Assembly (NCBI GenBank): GCA_025934375.1
Contig: JAICYD010000075.1
Coordinates: forward strand, 1 to 34,119
Origin: Streptosporangiaceae bacterium
GTDB lineage: Bacteria > Actinomycetota > Actinomycetes > Streptosporangiales > Streptosporangiaceae
Length of the DNA stretch: 34,119 nt
Reading direction: 5' to 3'
Positions 23,927 through 31,110 of the stretch are shown here, one piece after another. Every line of letters begins with the position of its first letter. Position 1 is the first letter of the stretch. The translations under genes and the position numbers were made by a program. The notes under the pieces were generated by a model. It worked only from the letters and a program-made list of their open reading frames with translations, was not told the origin of the DNA and did not search any database.

Positions 23927-25029
23927 GGCCGAAGTCCGTAGATCCGCGCGTGCTGGACCGCCACCGGGTGGATCAGACGGCCGCCTGTTGCGATCCGCGC
24001 CGCCTCGATCGCCTGGTCCTGGGTCCCATGGAGGACGGTGCGGGCAAGCCGCTCCAGGTAAGGGGCCGCGTTGGTGACATAGGCGCTGGTCGCGGTGACG
24101 GGGACGAGGGCGGGCAGCATGTCGAGCTTGACGTGTAGGATCCCGGCGACCTTCCTCGGTGGGGTGCCCGGTGCTTGCACGGGCCCGGCGGCCGGGAGGT
24201 AGCCCGGCCCGTAGCCGCAGGTGGCGTCCACGATCACGGCGCCGGGCCGCATCACCCGGAGGTCGTCCTCGGTGATCATCGCGGGGGTGTCCCAGGTGGA
24301 GACCAGGATCGCGCCGATCACCAGGTCGGCGCCGGCCAGGCACTCCAAGAGCGCCGCGCGGGTGTTGACAAGGGCCTGGGTCCCGGCCGGTGCCCGGCTG
24401 CAGTAGGCGGCGCGGGAAGACTCGCACCGGGCGAGCACGGTGACCCGCGCCCCGAGCGCTGCGGCGGTCTCGGCGGCGGCACTGCCCACGTGGCCGCTGC
24501 CAATGATCACGACGCTGGCGGGAGCCGCGCCGTCGGCCAGGCCGAGCAGGACTCCGCGTCCGCCTGGAGCCTGCAGCGCAGCTGCGCCAGCGAGGACGGA
24601 CTGGACGCCCGCGATCCGGCCGCCCGGCCTGCCCAGCGGAAACCTTCCGTGCTCGGCGACGAATTCATAGCTCCACGCGGTGACTCCGGACTCCGCCAAG
24701 GCCGTGAGAAGATCCGGGTCGCCTTCAGCGTGGAAGAGCGCCCCGATGTGCTGGCCTGCCGTGAGGCGGCGCAGGTCCTGCGGGTCCGGGGACTTGTAGC
24801 GCAGCACCAGCGGCGCGGCCCACGTCTCTTCCGGGCTGGCGAGGCAGGCTCCGGCGGCGGCGTACTCGGCGTCGCTGGTGAAGACCCCGGTGCCGATGCC
24901 CTGCTCGGCGATCACCGTGAACCCGGCGTCCGTCAACTGCCGGGCCAGGGCGGGAGTCAGGATCGTGCGACGCTCGGCGCCGCTCTCGCGGGGGAATCCG
25001 ATGGTCAGGCTGATGGCATTCACGGGCAT
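23923..25029 (-). CDS. Alanine-dehydrogenase/PNT-family oxidoreductase
   Basis: The 368-residue protein follows alanine dehydrogenase throughout: GFPRESGAERRTILTP at the start, VLRYKSP with Lys79 and ALFHAEGD with His100 (the catalytic pair in the family), SVVIIGSGHVGSAAAETAAA as the NAD-binding loop, ADLVIGAILV and GAVIVDAT. Family members interconvert L-alanine and pyruvate, or carry out related reductive aminations. The sequence differs from the housekeeping form (for example RYKSP for KVKEP), so another amino or keto acid is likely. ATG 25029 has GGAAGGGG just upstream. It opens the four-gene overlapped block and lies 133 bp after the M20 gene. Confidence 0.82.
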   Translation of the reverse strand: MPVNAISLTIGFPRESGAERRTILTPALARQLTDAGFTVIAEQGIGTGVFTSDAEYAAAGACLASPEETWAAPLVLRYKSPDPQDLRRLTAGQHIGALFHAEGDPDLLTALAESGVTAWSYEFVAEHGRFPLGRPGGRIAGVQSVLAGAAALQAPGGRGVLLGLADGAAPASVVIIGSGHVGSAAAETAAALGARVTVLARCESSRAAYCSRAPAGTQALVNTRAALLECLAGADLVIGAILVSTWDTPAMITEDDLRVMRPGAVIVDATCGYGPGYLPAAGPVQAPGTPPRKVAGILHVKLDMLPALVPVTATSAYVTNAAPYLERLARTVLHGTQDQAIEAARIATGGRLIHPVAVQHARIYGLRP

Positions 25030-25123
25030 CGCCCCTTCCGGCGGGTGACTGGCTGCTAACGCAACGATCACCTGCCGGACGGGCCGCGCCCAGCTCACTA
25101 GCTTGCGGCCATTTGCTGATCAG

Positions 25124-25147
25124 CTTGCGTCCGATTGCCGACGCAAG
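25124..25147. repeat. 8-bp stem-loop between the M20 and dehydrogenase genes
   Basis: CTTGCGTC at 25124-25131 pairs with GACGCAAG at 25140-25147 over an 8-nt loop. It may be a terminator or processing site after the M20 gene, or an operator for the downstream block. No T-run is seen on the minus strand, so an attenuating or regulatory role is as likely as termination. Confidence 0.5.
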
Positions 25148-25162
25148 AAGGTGCCCAGCTGG

Positions 25163-26374
25163 TCAGGCGGGTTGCAGCAAGGTAAGCAGCGCCTGATGGT
25201 AGGCCGCCTGAACAGGAGGAATCGAGTCAATGCGGATGCGCTCGTCGGTGCCGTGCAGCCCCTCGTAGACGACGCCGAACCCGGCGGTTGCGGGGATGCC
25301 GAGACCTGCGAGGTAGTTGCCGATGTTCGACGGCCCAGCGACTTTCGCCCTGGCAGTGAGGCCTGCGTCTCGGGCCGCGGACAGCAGGGCCGTCCGCAGC
25401 CGAGAAGTATCGGGCAGCGCGTAGGGCGGCCAAGACGTGGCGACCTCCACGTAGGTCGGCTGCGTCCCGGGCCACCCTGCATCCGTCGCATTGGCGGCGG
25501 CGCGGACGACTTCCAGGGCTGCCTGAGAGTCGAAGGCGGGAGTGAGCCGGACATCGACGTTCACGACGCACAGGTCCGGTACGACCGAGTAGCCCTCGCC
25601 GCCGCTAATCGCGGTCACGGTCAGCCGGGCAGGCAGTGGAAAGTCAGGACCGGCCGGACCGGGCAGCTCGGCCTCGTGCAGCCGCGAAACCAGGGCAGCG
25701 GCCTTCGCGATCGCCGACGGCGTCACGGTGCTGCTGGAGCCAGAGTGCCCTGCGACACCGTGGACGTGCAGACGGGCGCGCAGCACTCCGCGCCCGCCCG
25801 TCACCACGTGGTCGGGTCCCGGGTAGCCGATCATCACGCCGTCGATGTGAGAAGCGGCAGGGCCCTCGAAGAACGCCTTCGCGCCGCCGAAGGCACCTGT
25901 GTGCTCGTCCACGTCGAGAAGCAGTACCGCACTGCCGGCCCAGCGATCCGGGGCGGACTTCAGCCGGGCGAGGATGTGCGCGAAGATAGCGGCGCCGGCC
26001 TTGGAGTCCGACGACCCGCGCCCGTGCAGCCAGCCCCCGTCGATCAGCGCGGATGTAGGAGGCTTCCTCCACGCTGACTCGTCGCCGAACGGCGCGGTGT
26101 CCAGGCAGGCGTCCAGCACGTACCGGGGGCCGGGCACGGCACCGGCCGCCTCGCACGCCAGCGCGACGGTCGCGCCACCGGGACCGGCCAGGCGGCGGCA
26201 CTCCAAGCCGTGCGCGTCCAGCCAGCAGGCCATGCAATCCAGCACCGGGTCATACGGGTCGATCCCGCCGCGGCTGGGAATCCGCACCAGGTCCCTGGTG
26301 AGCTCCAGCACAGAGGCACTGTCTTCCCTCGCCGCTGCCTCCAGGGCGGTCACCTGCTCATCCGTTCGCGTCAT
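25163..26374 (-). CDS. M20-family metallopeptidase/deacylase with altered metal ligands
   Basis: The 403-residue protein has the M20 (ArgE/DapE/CPG2) layout: catalytic domain, dimerisation insert with RLHVHGVAGHSGSSS, then catalytic domain again with GLHGTDERIRID near the end. The usual H-x-D becomes Cys90-Leu-Asp92 in VLDACLDTAP, and the usual DEE becomes Asp-Glu157-His158 in LLDVDEHTGAFGG. GRGSSDSKAG keeps Asp123. Two of the normal zinc ligands are therefore replaced by residues that could still bind metal. Family members hydrolyse N-acyl amino acids or dipeptides. The ATG overlaps the XRE gene stop by 4 nt, tying it to the same operon. Confidence 0.82.
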   Translation of the reverse strand: MTRTDEQVTALEAAAREDSASVLELTRDLVRIPSRGGIDPYDPVLDCMACWLDAHGLECRRLAGPGGATVALACEAAGAVPGPRYVLDACLDTAPFGDESAWRKPPTSALIDGGWLHGRGSSDSKAGAAIFAHILARLKSAPDRWAGSAVLLLDVDEHTGAFGGAKAFFEGPAASHIDGVMIGYPGPDHVVTGGRGVLRARLHVHGVAGHSGSSSTVTPSAIAKAAALVSRLHEAELPGPAGPDFPLPARLTVTAISGGEGYSVVPDLCVVNVDVRLTPAFDSQAALEVVRAAANATDAGWPGTQPTYVEVATSWPPYALPDTSRLRTALLSAARDAGLTARAKVAGPSNIGNYLAGLGIPATAGFGVVYEGLHGTDERIRIDSIPPVQAAYHQALLTLLQPA

Positions 26375-27165
26375 GGCCTGCGGTTCCCTTCTCGCAGCAC
26401 GTCCAGCGCGGCGACGTCCTCAAGCGTCTCGACCTTCCGGGCCGCAGCGTACGCCTGGCGGCCGTGATCCAGCAGCCGCAGCGCGGCATCGGCGCCGAGC
26501 GCAATCCCGCAGTCGAACGCCTCATGCGACGTCAGCGACGGGATCGGGATCACCGCCATCCGCTCGCTGGCGCAGAAGAACCGCTCCGGCGACGCCGCCA
26601 CGTCCTCCACCATGCCCACGTGCAGCGTCTTGATGCCCAGGCTCCGGTCACCAGGGTCACGCAGCCGCAGCAACTCCAGCAGGTGGTCCTTCAGCACCTG
26701 GTGATGCGGCGGACCGAACAGCACCCGGTAGCAGACCAGCGACGGCCGCTCCGCCAAGACCGCCTCGATCGCTTCCAGGTACTTCCGGTCCCGCGACCGC
26801 GACCCCGTCACCACAAGGCACTCCCGCGCTCCCGCGACCGTCGCGAGCATCGCCGACTGCAGCGCATCCCACCCGGCCAGCAGCCGCAGAGCCGCCGACC
26901 CGGAGGCCAGCTGCTCGTCCTGATGTGCGAACAGGGCATCAGGCGGCTGCCCGAAGATCTCGCACAGCATCGCCCGGTGACCGATGCTCGTCACATGCCG
27001 ACCCAGCTCCCAGCCGGACAGCATGCTCGGCGTCACGCCGGAATGACCACCCGGAGTTCGCAGGTCGATCTCCTCGACTGCCCGCTCGAGCGTCCAGTTC
27101 CGTGCCTTCCTCGCCCGCCGCAGCGGAGAATCCTGCCGCACCGGATGGGGCGGACGCCCAGGCAC
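26371..27165 (-). CDS. XRE-type regulator with C-terminal sensor domain
   Basis: The 264-residue product begins with a basic stretch and a helix-turn-helix: SPLRRARKARNWTLERAVEE, then GVTPSMLSGWELGRHVTSIG. The remaining about 170 residues, with ECLVVTGSRSRDRKYLEAIE and CYRVLFGPPHHQVLKDHLLE, look like the PLD/TrmB-like effector domain found in similar actinomycete regulators. GTG 27165 is chosen because GGGAGG lies 9-10 nt upstream; an earlier start at 27273 overlaps the ASCH-like gene even more. Lying at the head of the operon, it is the probable pathway regulator of the biosynthetic genes downstream. Confidence 0.75.
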   Translation of the reverse strand: MPGRPPHPVRQDSPLRRARKARNWTLERAVEEIDLRTPGGHSGVTPSMLSGWELGRHVTSIGHRAMLCEIFGQPPDALFAHQDEQLASGSAALRLLAGWDALQSAMLATVAGARECLVVTGSRSRDRKYLEAIEAVLAERPSLVCYRVLFGPPHHQVLKDHLLELLRLRDPGDRSLGIKTLHVGMVEDVAASPERFFCASERMAVIPIPSLTSHEAFDCGIALGADAALRLLDHGRQAYAAARKVETLEDVAALDVLREGNRRP

Positions 27166-27752
27166 CGGCAGCCACCTCCCAGCGTCGGCCGCTGACGCCC
27201 GCAACGGAACCGGTATAACCGATGATGCACCGTAATCGCCCGGATCGGGACCTCCGCAGCCACCTTCTCGCACACCGCCATCAGCTCCGGGTGCTGCGCC
27301 AGCCGGACATAGCCCTGTGGAGGATGGAAAGCACCCAACTCCGCCCGCAGTTCCTCGGCCGACAGCCCTGGATACTCGGTCACGCCGAGAATCGGAATCG
27401 CGAACGCCCGGTCCAGGTCCCGCACGTAGTCCAGCACGCTCGCCCCGTTCCCCGCTCGCATCCGCTCCGCGATCCCCGCGACCGCATCCGGACTGCCGAC
27501 CACCGCAGGACTGAGATCGATGACCGCCGCGAGCCGCGACACCGGCGCGTTCAGGTAGACAAACCAGCGCACCGGACGGCCTTCCAAGAACCGCCGCCGG
27601 AACTCATGCGTCTTAGCGCCCTGCCAGATCAGGTCGTAGTACTCCGCGTGCAGTGCCATCAGCACGGGCTCCGGCACTACGTCCGGGACCGCGTCCCCAA
27701 ACAGATCCAACTGCCCCGAGACAGAACCCCCAGTCGCCGTCATGACCAACAT
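27033..27752 (-). CDS. ASCH/PUA-like domain protein
   Basis: The first about 180 residues look genuine: VPEPVLMALHAEYYDLIWQG, AKTHEFRRRF, RWFVYLNAPVSRLAAVIDL and HPELMAVCEKVAAEVPIRAI. This is the pattern of ASCH/PUA-fold proteins, which bind RNA or modified nucleotides. The rest (about 27033-27215) is Arg/Gly/Cys-rich, overlaps the start of the XRE gene by 133 nt, and is probably not conserved; a frameshift near 27215 would explain it. ATG 27752 has AAGG 5 nt upstream; ATG 27743 is an alternative. It is the first gene after the promoter region at 27753-27913 and may sense the metabolite state for the cluster (inference). Confidence 0.65.
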   Translation of the reverse strand: MLVMTATGGSVSGQLDLFGDAVPDVVPEPVLMALHAEYYDLIWQGAKTHEFRRRFLEGRPVRWFVYLNAPVSRLAAVIDLSPAVVGSPDAVAGIAERMRAGNGASVLDYVRDLDRAFAIPILGVTEYPGLSAEELRAELGAFHPPQGYVRLAQHPELMAVCEKVAAEVPIRAITVHHRLYRFRCGRQRPTLGGGCRCLGVRPIRCGRILRCGGRGRHGTGRSSGQSRRSTCELRVVIPA

Positions 27753-27913
27753 CTTGCCTTGCTCAGTTCCACGCCGATGCATAACCGGATGCATCAACTT
27801 CCCTAGGGCCTATATAGGCAGCTGCACAGGTGGTGGTGGCGACGCGCTTGACCCGGGGCGCTGCGAACGGACGCCGGAACTCAGGGCGCGGCATCGGATG
27901 GCAGGTGCAGCCG
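27753..27913. promoter_or_regulatory. Promoter region of the biosynthetic cluster
   Basis: This 161-bp gap separates the end of the BREX-linked gene from the ASCH-like gene. The perfect 12-bp palindrome GCCTATATAGGC is at 27808-27819, and GATGCATC lies at about 27788-27795. The palindrome's TATATA could also serve as a leftward -10 element. Operator or promoter function is inferred. Confidence 0.4.
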
Positions 27914-28936
27914 TCAGCCAAACCATCCGCTGCCTGAATGGGCGAGGCCAAGCTGGCCTGCCAGAGTACGAAGAAGGCTTTCCTCCGTTGCTGCAGCGTT
28001 CGGGCGGGCCGCCATCGCGATCTCAACAGTAGGACTGTCAAGTCTCGGCACCATTACGGCTGCGCCGATAAAAGGGGTGTTCTCCGGCAGTCTTGCCGCG
28101 AGCATCTGTGCCCAGACGCGTTCCGGCCGGATCCAACTCAACCCGGTCCGGGCAACATCGACGAGGAGGAGGGTCGGCATCGATGCAGCCTGGTTTGCCT
28201 TCTGCTCGTCGGCGGTCAGCACGGTTATGATTTCAGACTCAACATTCGTAAGGTGCCCGGTCAGGGCCTCTCCACCTTCTATGAAGACTCGCTGACCCGG
28301 CAAGAGAGGTTTCCCCGGGACGATCTGGACTACGATCCGCAACTTGGGCGTCGCGGCCCAGGATTGATCCAGTTCTACGGGCACTGCCCCGTAGGAGCCG
28401 TTCGAGACGCGCTTCAGAATGTCCGCGATGAGGTCGCTGCGATCCGCTGGTTTGAAGTAGAGCGGACGTTCCCGACACGCGATGGTGACAATCACATCAG
28501 CGTTGGCGTTCTCCAGGGCATCTTCCAGCTCATCGTGGAGATCCCGTAGCCCGTCAAGGCGCCTCGCCTTAACCTCAACGCCGAGTCCCGCTTCTCTCAG
28601 CAGCAGGTCAGGTTGGGGTGACTTGCTACGGGCACCGAAATCGAACGGGATGCCCGCCTGTGCAAGCTTCGCGCCTGCGACCAACTCCGCCCGGGTGATG
28701 AGCAAGTCCTCCCAGGTCTTTGCCTTGCGGAAGTCCGCCCGCTCTGTCGGCAACCGATCTGGCTTGGCAGTCTCAAGGATCGCGATGATCTGCTCGAAAG
28801 CGGCTACGATCGCCACGCCTTCGGCGGACGACTCGCCTCTCTTGTGGACCGACTCAATGACGAGCGACAGGGGGTGACCTCGCTGCGCTCCAGCCATCCA
28901 GGCAACGACATTCGGGTACAGGGCTTCGAGGTCCAC
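27914..28936 (-). CDS. BREX-linked PD-(D/E)XK nuclease-like protein
   Basis: The 340-residue protein starts at GTG 28936, two bases past the brxL stop and with GGAAGG 8 nt upstream; an earlier ATG (28981) would overlap brxL. Residues 78-125 carry a PD-(D/E)XK arrangement: helix RAELVAGAKLAQAGIPFDFG with Glu84, then PDLLLREAG with Asp110, and GVEVKARR with Glu121-x-Lys123. This is the metal-binding core of many restriction nucleases. The first 75 residues and the last about 200 (with RIVVQIVPGKPLL and PTLLLVDVARTGLSWIRPER) match no family I can name. Close coupling to brxL suggests an accessory BREX effector or regulator; catalysis is inference. Confidence 0.72.
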   Translation of the reverse strand: MDLEALYPNVVAWMAGAQRGHPLSLVIESVHKRGESSAEGVAIVAAFEQIIAILETAKPDRLPTERADFRKAKTWEDLLITRAELVAGAKLAQAGIPFDFGARSKSPQPDLLLREAGLGVEVKARRLDGLRDLHDELEDALENANADVIVTIACRERPLYFKPADRSDLIADILKRVSNGSYGAVPVELDQSWAATPKLRIVVQIVPGKPLLPGQRVFIEGGEALTGHLTNVESEIITVLTADEQKANQAASMPTLLLVDVARTGLSWIRPERVWAQMLAARLPENTPFIGAAVMVPRLDSPTVEIAMAARPNAAATEESLLRTLAGQLGLAHSGSGWFG

Positions 28937-28937
28937 G

Positions 28938-31094
28938 CTAATGACCTTCCGACCGTGTGCGGGATTCGCTTGGGATGGCATCCCGGAGGTAGGTGATGCC
29001 GAATCCCTTGAGTTCGCGGCGTTTCTGGTACTTCGTGGCTAGGCCGAAGGGGCCGGTCGTGCGCTGGAAGATATCTAGGCCGCGACCGAGGAGGATCTTC
29101 CAGCCGGTGTCGGTGGTGATCGAGCGATCGTGGATCGCCTGCGGATCAACGAACTCGACATCGAGGACGATGCCGAGGATGGCGGCGCTTTGCTTGATCT
29201 GGAACAGGTCCTCAAGCTGTCGTTGGCGCTTCTCTGGGGTCTCCTGGTTCTCCACGGTGATGAGCTTCAACGTGACCTCGTCGGCGGGGTCCTTACGTTG
29301 GGCGAGCGCGTCGATGAGCTCCATGAGGTTCCTGGCCTGGTGGAACATGCGCACATAGGGATCGATGATCGTGATCTGCGAGGCACCACGAAGGTAGGGG
29401 ACGAGTAGCGTGTCGTAGGAGACGCCGCGGTCGCCTTCCTGGTAGTCCCGGTGGCCTTGGAACAGTTCGGGTTCCGGCTCTGCGGGCTTGGCTGGTTCGG
29501 CTTCGGCCTCTGGAACGGTCTTGCTCCCGCCGCTGGGCGTTCGGCCGGATGGCGGCATCGGCGCCACGTCGGTCTCTTGGTGGCGGCGGTGGTAATAGGT
29601 GGGGTACTCGCCCTCTTCCAGGGTGGTGACGGCGTGCCAGGTGCCGTCCTTGTCCAGGTAACCGAACTTGACGTCCGCCATCGTTGAGTCGATGCGGAGG
29701 ATCTGGTCCTTGACGCGCTTGCGGCCCTCGATCGCGTACCGGAGGATCTCCTCGATCTCTTCCCTGGTGGCTTCGCCGGACGGGTAAAGGATCTTCATCA
29801 GGCCGGAGAAGGTTTTGTGGATGCCGTCGCGGTCCCGGGTCGAGATGTCGGGCGAGAGGGTGAAGTGCTGTTGGTAGCGGTCTGAGTAGTCCTGGGAGCG
29901 GAAGGACTTGAGAACCTCGGCGATGTAGTCGACGACGAAGCCGTAGCCGGCGGAGAACATCTCGCCGCGGATGATGTCGACTTCCCAGCCGGGGATGTAG
30001 TGGTGCAGGCGGTCCAGGTAGGCGGGGTCGTGGTAGGCCTCGGGGAGCTCGTCGAACAGGTCGGAGTTCTTGAGCATGTACGGGACGGTGTGGGAGGTGT
30101 TGCCGACGAAGACCATCGAGGCCTCGGCGCCGAGGGTCTCGATGCCTCGGGAGAACGACTTGTTCGCCATGTAGTTCTTCATGATGTCGACGAGCGCCTT
30201 GTCGGTGCGCTTCTTCCGGCCGGCGAACTCGTCGAAGGCGACGACGTCCCAGTAGCCGACCAGGCCGATGCGGCCGTTGGAGTTGTTCACGAAGAGCTTG
30301 GGGACGGTAACCTCGCCGCCGGAGATGAGCATCCCATGGGGTGAGAACTCCGAGAAGATGTGGGACTTGCCGGTTCCCTTCGGACCAAGCTCGACCAGGT
30401 TGTAATTGCGCTCGACGAACGGGATCAGGCGAACGAGTTGGAAGAACTTGCCTCGGCGGGTGAACATCTCGGGGTTGAAACCGATGGACTGCATGAGCAG
30501 GTCGATCCACTCGTCGGTGGTGAACCCGCGGCGGGCCTCCAGGTACTGCTCCACGTTGAACTTGGAGAGCTGGATGGGTTTGAGCGAGCCGAGAACCCAC
30601 GGCACGACCCGCGCGTCCTCGGTGTAGAGGTACTCGATGTCGCAGATGCACCAGACGCCGCCGACTAGGAGCTTGGGGTGCGCCTTGATCGTCGCGGACT
30701 CGACGACCACGCCCCCGATGCCGAGGTTAGTGAACACTGCCTCGTAGACGTCGGCTTTCTCGTTGAGGGAGACGGTGACCTTGTCGATGATCCGGTGCCG
30801 GCCGCGCTCCTTGATGGTCGACTTGACCAGTTCGGACTCGCTGCGGTGCACGTAGTGCTCGGCGAGGATCTTGCGCACGGTCTCGATGCCGGCCTGGATG
30901 GTGGCCTCGTCGTTCGACGCCGCGTACTGGCCGAGAAGGTACTCCAGGACGTACGTGGGCACGATGGCGTTGCCCTTGACCGCCTTGACCAGGTCCTTGC
31001 GGACCACGACCCCTGGGAAGAGCAGATTGATCTTGAAGTCGAGGTCGCCCTGCGGCGTGCTGGTGTCGAAGTCGTCGTTCTCCATCGCACTCAT
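28938..31094 (-). CDS. brxL: BREX type 1 Lon-like AAA+ protein BrxL
   Basis: The 718-residue protein matches BrxL. It has an N-terminal domain (GDLDFKINLLFPGVVVRKDL), an AAA+ core with Walker A GPKGTGKS (237-244) and Walker B VVAFDEF (284-290), and GNTSHTVPYMLKNSDLFDEL after it. A Pro-rich linker spans about 511-545. The C-terminal domain (about 558-705), with ITIIDPYVRMFHQARNLMEL, resembles the MIT C-terminal/PLD-like fold seen in long BrxL versions. BrxL forms a DNA-binding ring that blocks phage DNA replication. It starts 16 nt after pglZ and is followed 1-2 nt later by the PD-(D/E)XK gene. A long frame within it on the same strand is a shadow. Confidence 0.95.
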   Translation of the reverse strand: MSAMENDDFDTSTPQGDLDFKINLLFPGVVVRKDLVKAVKGNAIVPTYVLEYLLGQYAASNDEATIQAGIETVRKILAEHYVHRSESELVKSTIKERGRHRIIDKVTVSLNEKADVYEAVFTNLGIGGVVVESATIKAHPKLLVGGVWCICDIEYLYTEDARVVPWVLGSLKPIQLSKFNVEQYLEARRGFTTDEWIDLLMQSIGFNPEMFTRRGKFFQLVRLIPFVERNYNLVELGPKGTGKSHIFSEFSPHGMLISGGEVTVPKLFVNNSNGRIGLVGYWDVVAFDEFAGRKKRTDKALVDIMKNYMANKSFSRGIETLGAEASMVFVGNTSHTVPYMLKNSDLFDELPEAYHDPAYLDRLHHYIPGWEVDIIRGEMFSAGYGFVVDYIAEVLKSFRSQDYSDRYQQHFTLSPDISTRDRDGIHKTFSGLMKILYPSGEATREEIEEILRYAIEGRKRVKDQILRIDSTMADVKFGYLDKDGTWHAVTTLEEGEYPTYYHRRHQETDVAPMPPSGRTPSGGSKTVPEAEAEPAKPAEPEPELFQGHRDYQEGDRGVSYDTLLVPYLRGASQITIIDPYVRMFHQARNLMELIDALAQRKDPADEVTLKLITVENQETPEKRQRQLEDLFQIKQSAAILGIVLDVEFVDPQAIHDRSITTDTGWKILLGRGLDIFQRTTGPFGLATKYQKRRELKGFGITYLRDAIPSESRTRSEGH

Positions 31095-31110
31095 CCCAGG
31101 TCCGTTCCCC

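Noticed and set aside
29293..30651. Minus-strand frame of 452 codons inside brxL
   Set aside because: Arg/Pro/His-rich out-of-frame shadow of the Walker-motif-containing brxL reading.
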